Made by a program: the position numbers and the translations under genes | Part shown: in pieces, positions 15,709-23,469 of the stretch | Layout: the number at the start of each line of letters is the position of its first letter | How positions within the stretch are numbered: position 1 is the first letter of the stretch | From: Candidatus Staskawiczbacteria bacterium | Lineage (GTDB): Bacteria > Patescibacteriota > Minisyncoccia > Minisyncoccales > Staskawiczbacteraceae | NCBI GenBank assembly: GCA_026395295.1 | Contig: JAPLYZ010000007.1 | Coordinates: 130,518-162,653 of the forward strand | DNA length: 32,136 nt | Direction of reading: 5' to 3' | Notes under the pieces: generated by a model | The model's input: the letters and a program-made list of their open reading frames with translations, nothing else | The model's database searches: none | What the model was told of the DNA's origin: nothing

Positions 15709-17835
15709 CTACCTCCCCATAGACTGCGCCTGCAAGGTGAGTATTTGTATCAACTGGGCGATAAGCACGATGAGTTGTTGTTTGATTTGAGTAATAACTT
15801 CGGCTCGGGACACACCCGGTGTGGACACGGGCGTTGGAGTTGATGTTATGGTTTGAGTTGGAGTTTCAACTGCTTGTGAATTGCTGTCTATCGTTGAGTT
15901 GGTGGTAGAGTCAGATGTTGCACTGCTTGCTCCGCTAGATGCGCTTGCTCCTCCACCTCCGCCAAGTACTAGGGAGAAGTCAGCTAAAATGGTGTGGTTG
16001 GTGGTTACGTTGGTAAAGGTGTAGGTGGTTAGCGGGCCTTGTGATGCTCCGTCTACTATGACGTTGGTTGTGTAGGGGGTGTTGGCTGTTATTGCGTATG
16101 TTTGGTTTGCTCCGTAGTCTAGGGTGGTTGTTCCTGCTGGGGTGACAGAACCATTGTTGTTGACTGTTGAGGCTGTGACTGTGAATGTGTCTATGGCAAA
16201 GGTGGCTGAGATTGTGTGATCGGCTGTGACGTTTGTGAAAGTGTAGGTTCCTGCCACAGTTACTGGAGAACCGTCGACGGAGATGCTTGCTACGTGATAG
16301 TGAGAGCTTGGGGTGAGGGTGAAGGTTTGGGAAGCTCCATCGTCTACAGTGGTAGCTCCGGTGGGAGAGATGGTGCCGTTGGTGCCTGCTGATGCTGTTA
16401 CGGTGTGGGAAGATGGAACATCAGCAAGAGCTCCAGCTGATGTGACTTTGGCAACCCAAGCATCTGCAGATATATATGCTCGAGGTGGTGTACCCCAAGT
16501 AGCATCACTATACCCATCAATATAAATATTCCCGCTGGTGTCTACAGCGATCAAAAAACTCTGATGGTAATCACTACCACTACCTCCCAAGAAAGTATTC
16601 CATGTGAGAGCACCAACACTACTTAGCTTCACAACAAAAGCGTCATTGCCTGAACCATAATATTGTCGCACTGGTGAACCCCATGCAACATTAGTATACC
16701 CATCAAAATATACATTGCCGTTTGTGTCTACCGCCACTTTATTTCTGACACCATTACTAAAACCGTTAGTGACACCACCAGCAAAAGTATTCCATGCCAA
16801 ACTACCGTCGCTGTTAAGCTTGGCGGCAAAGGCATTATTTTGAGAGCTGAATCCGTTTTTAGGACTTCCCCATGTAGCAGAGCTATATCCGCTTACATAA
16901 ACATTATTACTGGAATCAACAGCAATTCCTTGACCATAATCAGCCCCACCACCGCCTAAAAAAGTATTCCAAACAATAGTGCCATCGGTATTTAATTTGA
17001 CAGCGTAAGCATCCTGGTTACCAGCAGAAGTGAATGTCCGCATTGGTGAGCCCCAAGTAGCGCTGCTATAACCAACAGCGTAAACATTTCCACTAGTATC
17101 AACTGCGATTCCAAAACAATTATCATATCCACTTCCTCCCAAAAATGTATTCCATATTAGACTACCATCATTGCTACTAAGTTTAGCAATAAAAGTATCG
17201 TTAGTTGAAGTAGTATATGGATTTAATGGGTTACCCCATGTTGCGGTGCTATAACCATCAACATAAACGTTTCCACTAGTATCTACTGCAATCCCATAAC
17301 CTTGGTCATCTCCTGCATCACCTAAAAAAGTATTCCATGCCAAACTACCGTCGCTGTTAAGTTTAGCAACGAAGGCATCGCGAGTCCCGCTGGTTTGAGC
17401 GCGTATAGGAGAACCCCAAGTAGAACCAACACCAGTGGTGTATCCAGTAACATAAATGTTCCCACTTGTATCGACAGCAATTCCGTAACCATTATCAATC
17501 CCACTTCCTCCCAAAAAAGTATCCCAGACTAAAGCGCCTGAGCTGTTAAATTTTGCAACAAAGGCATCATTAGCTGAACCATAATATCCACGAATCGGTG
17601 AACCATAAGTAGAGCTTGCTGTTCCCACAACGTAAACATTACCACTTGCATCCAAGGTGATTCCATAACTGCCACCTCCAAAGAACGGATTCCATGTATA
17701 AGTGGTCGCGCTGGCGTGATTGGCAAATCCAAATAGTCCAAGTATCAAAAAACCAAAGCAGAATATCAGCCCGAGGCTGACCCGCCTTGGGCGGGAAACC
17801 GCAACGGTTTTGAAAAACTGGATTCCCATTTTCAC
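15709..17835 (-). CDS. Secreted SBBP beta-propeller protein with two bacterial-repeat (InlB B-repeat-like) domains
   Basis: About seven repeats of WNTFLGGSG.D.G.GIAVD.SGNVYV.GYS.ATWGSP, then HTVTASAGTNGTISPTG...HTISATFA repeats, Ser/Thr linker and LIVLIAQLIQILTLQAQ tail. GTG at 17835 or ATG at 17829 is the start. Confidence 0.88.
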   Translation of the reverse strand: MKMGIQFFKTVAVSRPRRVSLGLIFCFGFLILGLFGFANHASATTYTWNPFFGGGSYGITLDASGNVYVVGTASSTYGSPIRGYYGSANDAFVAKFNSSGALVWDTFLGGSGIDNGYGIAVDTSGNIYVTGYTTGVGSTWGSPIRAQTSGTRDAFVAKLNSDGSLAWNTFLGDAGDDQGYGIAVDTSGNVYVDGYSTATWGNPLNPYTTSTNDTFIAKLSSNDGSLIWNTFLGGSGYDNCFGIAVDTSGNVYAVGYSSATWGSPMRTFTSAGNQDAYAVKLNTDGTIVWNTFLGGGGADYGQGIAVDSSNNVYVSGYSSATWGSPKNGFSSQNNAFAAKLNSDGSLAWNTFAGGVTNGFSNGVRNKVAVDTNGNVYFDGYTNVAWGSPVRQYYGSGNDAFVVKLSSVGALTWNTFLGGSGSDYHQSFLIAVDTSGNIYIDGYSDATWGTPPRAYISADAWVAKVTSAGALADVPSSHTVTASAGTNGTISPTGATTVDDGASQTFTLTPSSHYHVASISVDGSPVTVAGTYTFTNVTADHTISATFAIDTFTVTASTVNNNGSVTPAGTTTLDYGANQTYAITANTPYTTNVIVDGASQGPLTTYTFTNVTTNHTILADFSLVLGGGGGASASSGASSATSDSTTNSTIDSNSQAVETPTQTITSTPTPVSTPGVSRAEVITQIKQQLIVLIAQLIQILTLQAQSMGR

Positions 17836-17841
17836 GGGAAT
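17766..17841. repeat. Composite palindromic element at the 5' end of the SBBP gene
   Basis: TCAGCC-CGA-GGCTGA (17766-17780), CCCGCC-TTG-GGCGGG (17781-17795) and AAACCG-CAA-CGGTTT (17796-17810) are contiguous; then ATTCCC-ATTTTCAC-GGGAAT (17822-17841). Confidence 0.85.
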
Positions 17842-17864
17842 GACAGACGGGCGGGAGTTATTTA

Positions 17865-17879
17865 CTCTCTCTCTCTCTC
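17865..17879. repeat. Dinucleotide (CT/AG)7 simple repeat upstream of the SBBP gene
   Basis: ctctctctctctctc directly readable at 17865-17879. Confidence 0.9.
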
Positions 17880-17907
17880 GTAAAGTGCTGACATATTTTT
17901 TTGTTCA

Positions 17908-18270
17908 TTATATGAGTTTATTCACTTTTAAGTCTTCTAATATTTTAGATACTTTGTTCTTCAAATCTGGGATCTCAACTTTCGCTGTTTTCCATAATCT
18001 TTTGCAATTTATTCCGAAATAATTATGTATAAAAATATTTCGTAATTTAATTGATTTTTTCCAATCTATACCTTTATAATCTCTTTTCAAATCTGCCGGC
18101 AGATTTTTAACTGCCTCTCCAATAATTTGAATTCGAACAATTACCGCGTCTTTTGTTTTTTCGTCAACCAGAAAATCTTCTAAGGTAAGCCCTTTCATGT
18201 ACTTCTCTATCTTTTCAGAACATTCGATTATATCCTCCAAAAATGTTATATAATCACGTCCTTTCTTCAT
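17908..18270 (-). CDS. HepT-like (DUF86) toxin of an MNT/HEPN module
   Basis: 120 aa with RNIFIHNY (RX4HXY HEPN motif); overlaps the upstream nucleotidyltransferase by 17 nt. Confidence 0.85.
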   Translation of the reverse strand: MKKGRDYITFLEDIIECSEKIEKYMKGLTLEDFLVDEKTKDAVIVRIQIIGEAVKNLPADLKRDYKGIDWKKSIKLRNIFIHNYFGINCKRLWKTAKVEIPDLKNKVSKILEDLKVNKLI

Positions 18271-18547
18271 AAATCAAAACTTGTTCTCTTAATATATTTT
18301 CTTTTATTCTTGGACGAATGGTACAATATTCTCCTAAATCAATTTTCTTTTTCATTTTTTTTTCCAGTTCTAATTGCAAACCAAACAAATCAAACAAGCT
18401 TTTTTCATCATCCAGTTCAACCCAAATATCAATATCGCTTTTCTTTTTTTGATCTCCTCTGGCGTACGAACCGAAAATCGCAGCTCTTTTAACGCCATTT
18501 CTTTTCAAGATAGGATTTATTTTCTTTTTTATCTCTTTTATGCTCAT
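18254..18547 (-). CDS. MntA-like minimal nucleotidyltransferase antitoxin
   Basis: 97 aa with IFGSYARGDQKKKSDIDIWVEL (GSX10DXD). Confidence 0.87.
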   Translation of the reverse strand: MSIKEIKKKINPILKRNGVKRAAIFGSYARGDQKKKSDIDIWVELDDEKSLFDLFGLQLELEKKMKKKIDLGEYCTIRPRIKENILREQVLIYEERT

Positions 18548-18648
18548 TGCTCTATTATATCAAATAGAAAGGAACAAGGAAAGCGAGGATATAGTGGATA
18601 AAATTGTTTATTTTGTTGTATAATATAACAATAATATAATAATTAATA

Positions 18649-19710
18649 ATGAAAAAGATTTTACTGTTATTTTCTTTGTTTGTTTTTTTGTGCTTTCCCG
18701 TAGCCGTGGTTTTTGCAGCGGCGCAGGTGAACATAAACACTGCCTCACTGGCTCAATTGGATGAAATAACAGGAGTGGGGCCGGCAACTGCGCAAAAAAT
18801 AATAGATGCTCGGCCATTTTCTTCGGTTGATGATTTACTGAGAGTAAAAGGAATCGGACCAAAAACCTTGCAAAAAATAAAAGACCAAGGGTTAGCCTGC
18901 GTAAATTGTGCCGCCTCCGCCGAGGCTACGGCGAGCCAAGCAAACTTAACGGTTATTCAGACCCAGACTCCAGCACCCACTCCAACCCCAACACCAAAGC
19001 CAACACCAACGCCAACGCCCGACCTGACTCAAACCCAAACACCTTTGTTAACGCCAGCTCCAGTTATTGTTTATCCTTCTGGAGTATTTATAAATGAACT
19101 TCTCCCCAGCCCTAAGGGCGCCGATGAAACCGACGAATGGATTGAACTGTATAATTCCAATAGCTTTGATGTTGATTTGTCGGGCTGGAAAATGCAAGAC
19201 ACTGCTGGCACCGTAACCACTTTCACAATCAACCCTTCGACGGGCTCAGGGCAGGCAAAAATTTTAGCTAACAGCTTCTTGATTTTTAAAAGGCCAGACA
19301 CGAAAATAATGTTGAACAACGATGAGGACGGTTTAAACCTGCTTACGCCCGACTCGAAAATTGTTGACTCTGTAAGTTTTTCCAAGGCTCCCACTGGCCA
19401 ATCTTATAACAGAAATGCCTCCGGGTGGCATTGGAGCCCGACATTAACTCCCGGAACCGTAAACATTATTACAGCTGCGCAAACAGCGACAATTGCCAAA
19501 GCCTTGCCAAAGGCGAAAAGTTCTGCTAAAAATAGTGTAGCAACTCAAGGATTAGCAGATTTAAGCCAAATGGCAAACCCCGTTAGAAACGAAATTTCTA
19601 ACGGGGCAAGTCCTTGGTTTATGTTTTTTACAGTTTTAGCAATAACCATAATTTTGGCAATAATAGTATTAATTATTAAAATTAAATTTAAAAATTATGA
19701 GCGGACATAG
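18649..19710 (+). CDS. ComEA-like helix-hairpin-helix protein fused to lamin-tail domain, C-terminal TM
   Basis: Signal peptide; VNINTASLAQLDEITGVGPATAQKIIDARPF...LLRVKGIGPKTLQKI (HhH); Pro/Thr linker; VFINELLPSPKGADETDEWIELYNSNSFDVDLSGWKMQD (LTD); TM WFMFFTVLAITIILAIIVLII. Confidence 0.88.
   Translation: MKKILLLFSLFVFLCFPVAVVFAAAQVNINTASLAQLDEITGVGPATAQKIIDARPFSSVDDLLRVKGIGPKTLQKIKDQGLACVNCAASAEATASQANLTVIQTQTPAPTPTPTPKPTPTPTPDLTQTQTPLLTPAPVIVYPSGVFINELLPSPKGADETDEWIELYNSNSFDVDLSGWKMQDTAGTVTTFTINPSTGSGQAKILANSFLIFKRPDTKIMLNNDEDGLNLLTPDSKIVDSVSFSKAPTGQSYNRNASGWHWSPTLTPGTVNIITAAQTATIAKALPKAKSSAKNSVATQGLADLSQMANPVRNEISNGASPWFMFFTVLAITIILAIIVLIIKIKFKNYERT
19233..19256. repeat. In-frame short interspersed repeat in the comEA-like gene
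   Basis: CCCTTCGACGGGCTCAGGGCAGGC, encoding NPSTGSGQA (opposite strand ACPEPVEG), in a loop of the LTD domain. Confidence 0.65.
19578..19613. repeat. In-frame palindromic element in the comEA-like gene
   Basis: CCCCGTTAGAAA-CGAAA-TTTCTAACGGGG (12-bp arms) followed by CAAGTCC; shares GGGGCAAGTCC with the tsaE element. Confidence 0.85.
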
Positions 19711-20434
19711 TCATGCGAAAACAGTCATGGCCACAAAAATGGCTAATGACGCAAAAAAAGGGAAAGTATATTCCAAATATGGCAGGCTTATTACAATAGC
19801 TGTGAAAGAAGGAGGGGGATCGGGCGACCCGGAAAAAAATTCCAAGCTCAAGGCTGTGATAGAACAAGCTAAGGCTATGAATATGCCCAAAGAAAACATT
19901 GAAAGGGCCATTAAAAAAGGAACCGGCGAGCTGGCCGGTGAAAGTTTGGAAGAGGTTTCTTATGAAGGTTTCGGACCGGGCGGAATTGCTTTAATAATTG
20001 AAGGCATTTCAGACAACACAAACAGAACATTGGGTGAGATAAAATCTATTTTAAATCAAAACAATGGAAAAATGGCGGGCGAGGGAGCAGTAAGATGGAT
20101 GTTTGAAAGAAAAGGAGTGATAATAATAAATTCCAAACTACAAATTCCAAATTACAAAAACGAAGAATTGGAAATGCTTGCCATAGAATGCGGGGCAGAT
20201 GATGTGAGGTGGGATGGCGATAAGTTTGACATTTATACGAAACCCGAAGACTTGGAGAAAATAAAAAAAACGGTGGAGCAGAAAGGCATAAAAACTGACT
20301 CTGCTTCTCTGGATTTTGTTGCCAAGGAAGAGGTTGCAATTTCAGAAAAAGAAAAAGCGCAAGCGCAGACACTTTTCGAAGCCCTGGACGAAAACGATGC
20401 CGTCAACGAAATTTACTCAAACCTAAAAAATTAA
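19697..20434 (+). CDS. yebC: YebC/PmpR family protein
   Basis: MSGHSHAKTVMATKMANDAKKGKVYSKYGRLITIAVKEGG...; 245 aa. Confidence 0.94.
   Translation: MSGHSHAKTVMATKMANDAKKGKVYSKYGRLITIAVKEGGGSGDPEKNSKLKAVIEQAKAMNMPKENIERAIKKGTGELAGESLEEVSYEGFGPGGIALIIEGISDNTNRTLGEIKSILNQNNGKMAGEGAVRWMFERKGVIIINSKLQIPNYKNEELEMLAIECGADDVRWDGDKFDIYTKPEDLEKIKKTVEQKGIKTDSASLDFVAKEEVAISEKEKAQAQTLFEALDENDAVNEIYSNLKN
20128..20155. repeat. Heptanucleotide tandem repeat inside yebC
   Basis: AAATTCC/AAACTAC/AAATTCC/AAATTAC; encodes NSKLQIPNYK between GVIII and NEELEMLA. Confidence 0.7.
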
Positions 20435-20441
20435 TTTTCTC

Positions 20442-20939
20442 ATGATAATATTGGGGATCGACCCAGGATCTGTTGTGGTGGGATATTCTATTATCAACAA
20501 ACAAACTGGGCAGGAGCCTTGCCTGGAAGTTATTGATTTTGGTTGCATAATAACCGACAAGCTTGCAACAACAGGTGAAAGGTTAAAAAAAATCCATAAG
20601 GAAATAACAAAACTGATAGAAAAACACAAGCCGGATGTGATGTCCGTTGAAAAACTATTTTTCTTTAAAAACCTTAAAACCGTTATGCCCGTCAGCCAAA
20701 CCAGGGGAGTCATATTGCTTGCGGCTGAAGAGAAAAATTTATGCGTTTGTGAATTTACCCCGCTCCAAATGAAGATGGCTATTGCAGGATATGGCAGGGC
20801 AGAGAAAAAACAAATTAAAGAAATGATAAAAAAAACTATTGATATAAACGCTTTTGACCTCACGCAAAACAATAGAAAAAAAGATGATGCTTTCGACGCC
20901 TTGGGCATGGCGATTTGCGCGGCAATAAAAAGCTATTAG
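20442..20939 (+). CDS. ruvC: Crossover junction endodeoxyribonuclease RuvC
   Basis: MIILGIDPGSVVVGYSII...SVEKLFFFKNLKTVMPVSQTRGVILLAA...KDDAFDALGMAICAA. Confidence 0.94.
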   Translation: MIILGIDPGSVVVGYSIINKQTGQEPCLEVIDFGCIITDKLATTGERLKKIHKEITKLIEKHKPDVMSVEKLFFFKNLKTVMPVSQTRGVILLAAEEKNLCVCEFTPLQMKMAIAGYGRAEKKQIKEMIKKTIDINAFDLTQNNRKKDDAFDALGMAICAAIKSY

Positions 20940-21030
20940 CTCAAAAAAACGACGTGTGGAGAAGCAGGCTATTGACAATAGCTTACAAAAAAATATAATA
21001 GATTAAATTATAATTAAAAAAATAAAAAAA

Positions 21031-21204
21031 ATGGAAGAGGAATTTTTAACCAGGTTAATTAATGCTGACGATGACTTTGAAGATACCGCGTGGGATGAGG
21101 ACTCTGACGATGATAGCGACGACGACAGTGTCGACGATGACGACGAAGATGACACCGATGATGATGCTGACGATGATAGCGTTCCAGAAGAGGAAGAAGC
21201 ATAA
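21031..21204 (+). CDS. 57-aa extremely acidic (poly-Asp) microprotein
   Basis: Hand-translated: MEEEFLTRLINADDDFEDTAWDEDSDDDSDDDSVDDDDEDDTDDDADDDSVPEEEEA*. Absent from the ORF track (under 60 aa); followed by a strong terminator. Confidence 0.75.
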   Translation: MEEEFLTRLINADDDFEDTAWDEDSDDDSDDDSVDDDDEDDTDDDADDDSVPEEEEA

Positions 21205-21219
21205 AGTTAAAACTTATAC

Positions 21220-21256
21220 AAAACAAAACCCCTCTCATAAAACGGGGTTTTGTTTT
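21220..21256 (+). terminator. Rho-independent terminator
   Basis: AAAACAAAACCCC-loop-GGGGTTTTGTTTT, 13-bp perfect stem ending in T-rich tract, 16 nt after the microprotein stop. Confidence 0.88.
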
Positions 21257-21323
21257 ATGACGGGCTATTGCCTTTTTGTCCATTTTGCAACTATAATAGA
21301 TGAATTACTCTTAACTCGCGCTT

Positions 21324-23459
21324 ATGAAACTTATAAACAAAAAAAAATTATTCAATATTATAAAATATCTCTTGTTTTTGTTCTTGGGAGGGTGTCTGTT
21401 GATTCTGGCGCTGTTTATTTACTATACATGGGACTTGCCTCAGCCTGAAAAATTTACGGAAACTCCTTTTATACAATCTACTAAAATTTATGACAGCACG
21501 GGCAAGGTTCTTTTATATGATATATATGGCGAAGAGAAAAGGGAAATTGTTTCTTTTGATAAAATTTCAGACAACTTAAAACATGCCGTCGTCTCGTCGG
21601 AGGACTCCAGGTTTTATCAGCATGGCGGATTAGATTTTGAGGGAATTCTGAGAGCAGTTTGGGTGGACATAACATCCCAGTCAAAAAGCCAAGGCGGATC
21701 CACAATAACTCAGCAATTAATAAGATCTGTTTATTTAACAAACCAAAAGAGCGTATCCAGAAAAATTAAGGAGATAGTTTTGAGCATAGAGTTAGAAAAC
21801 AAATATTCCAAGGATCAAATTTTTGATTGGTATCTGAACAAAATTCCTTTTGGGGAAAATGCCTATGGAGCCGAAGCTGCAAGCCAAGCATATTTTAATA
21901 AGCCCTCTTCTGATCTTTCTTTGCCTGAGGCTGCAGTCTTAACAGCTTTAATTCCGGCTCCAAGCTATTTTTCTCCTTATGGATCAAACAAGGCCGAGCT
22001 ACTCCAAAGAAAAGATATTGTTCTGGAAAAAATGCAAAAGCAGGGATATATTACAGACACGCAATTGGCGGATGCCAAAAAGGAAAAAATAAACTTTGCC
22101 AAGCCGGCATCTTCTATTAAGGCGCCAGATTTTGTAATGTATGTTAAAAAATATCTGGAAGACAAATACGGTAGCGACTATCTGAAAGAAAAAGGGTTAA
22201 GAGTTTATACCACCTTGAACTGGGACCTTCAACAATATACTGAACAGGTAATAAAAGACGCGGATAAAACAAATATCAGCAAAAACGCAAACAATGCGGC
22301 GATGGTAGTTTTAGATCCTAAAACAGGAAAAATTTTGGCGCTGGTAGGATCAAAAGATTATTTTGCCACTTCTTATCCTGTTGGATGCGACGAGAGCACA
22401 ACGAGAAATTGTTTATTTGACCCAAAATACGATGTAGCAACAATGGGGCAAAGACAGCCAGGTTCTTCTTTTAAGCCAATAGTGTATGCGACGGCGTTTA
22501 AAAAAGGTTTCACTCCCAATACTGTTCTATGGGATGTGAAAACTGAATTTAATCCTAATTGCAATCCAAATGGTAATGATATTACAGACATATATGGAAT
22601 AGACTGCTACCACCCTCAGGATTATGATGGAAAAAACAGGGGAGCCGTAACCTTGCGCACCGCTCTAGATTGCTCTCTGAACATACCCGCTGTTAAGGTT
22701 CTTTATCTGACGGGAATTGCCGATTCTCTCCAAACAGCAAGGGATTTGGGAATTACAACTCTTACCGACACCAACAATTACGGATTGTCTTTGGTTTTAG
22801 GAGGGGGTGACGTCAATTTGCTGGAAATGACCTCTGCTTACGGGGTTTTCGCTGCAGAAGGAAACTATATCCCACCAATAAGTATTTTAAAAATTACCGA
22901 TGCCGATGGAAACATTATTGAGCAAGACCAAAAACAGCCAACAAAGGTTTTGGACACTCAGGTGGCGCGACAAGTCAATAATGTTTTGTCTGACAACAAT
23001 GCAAGGTCTCCTATTTTTGGCTCTCACTCTCCGCTATACGTTCCAGGCTACCAAGTGGCTGCTAAAACTGGCACTACACAAAATTTTGTTGACGGCTGGA
23101 CTCTCGGCTACACGCCTTTTGTCGTTGTTGGCGTGTGGACAGGGAATAACAACAACTCCCCGACGAATGACGAGGGCGTGGGCATCGCGGCTCCTATGTG
23201 GAATAAAGTTATGACAAAGATTGCATCATCAAATCCAATTGAAAATTTCACCCCGCCAGATCCAATTACTAATAGAAACCCCATATTACTAGGGCAACTT
23301 CCAACGGGCGACAACCACACTATTTTATATTATGTTGATAAAAATAATCCTCTGGGTTCTCAGCCACAAGATCCGACAATCGATACTCAATACTTCTCTT
23401 GGCAGGCGGGAATAAATAATTGGATATCTTCTGGCGGCGGGACCAATATTTATCCTTAA
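21324..23459 (+). CDS. Class A penicillin-binding protein (transglycosylase/transpeptidase)
   Basis: 711 aa. TM; AVVSSEDSRFYQHGGLDFEGILRA, GGSTITQQLIRSVYL, RQPGSSFKPIVYA, AAKTGTTQNFVDGW. Confidence 0.95.
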   Translation: MKLINKKKLFNIIKYLLFLFLGGCLLILALFIYYTWDLPQPEKFTETPFIQSTKIYDSTGKVLLYDIYGEEKREIVSFDKISDNLKHAVVSSEDSRFYQHGGLDFEGILRAVWVDITSQSKSQGGSTITQQLIRSVYLTNQKSVSRKIKEIVLSIELENKYSKDQIFDWYLNKIPFGENAYGAEAASQAYFNKPSSDLSLPEAAVLTALIPAPSYFSPYGSNKAELLQRKDIVLEKMQKQGYITDTQLADAKKEKINFAKPASSIKAPDFVMYVKKYLEDKYGSDYLKEKGLRVYTTLNWDLQQYTEQVIKDADKTNISKNANNAAMVVLDPKTGKILALVGSKDYFATSYPVGCDESTTRNCLFDPKYDVATMGQRQPGSSFKPIVYATAFKKGFTPNTVLWDVKTEFNPNCNPNGNDITDIYGIDCYHPQDYDGKNRGAVTLRTALDCSLNIPAVKVLYLTGIADSLQTARDLGITTLTDTNNYGLSLVLGGGDVNLLEMTSAYGVFAAEGNYIPPISILKITDADGNIIEQDQKQPTKVLDTQVARQVNNVLSDNNARSPIFGSHSPLYVPGYQVAAKTGTTQNFVDGWTLGYTPFVVVGVWTGNNNNSPTNDEGVGIAAPMWNKVMTKIASSNPIENFTPPDPITNRNPILLGQLPTGDNHTILYYVDKNNPLGSQPQDPTIDTQYFSWQAGINNWISSGGGTNIYP

Positions 23460-23469
23460 ACACAAATTC

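Noticed and set aside
16490-17700. Regularly spaced near-identical DNA repeats resembling an array
   Set aside because: They are codon-phased SBBP beta-propeller repeats within one long ORF, not CRISPR-like; no short palindromic direct repeats with unique spacers.
21062-21448. ORF of 128 aa (MLTMTLKIPRGMRTLTMIATTT...)
   Set aside because: It is a shifted frame of the poly-Asp microprotein gene running through a terminator into the PBP start; composition is an artefact of the GAY tract.
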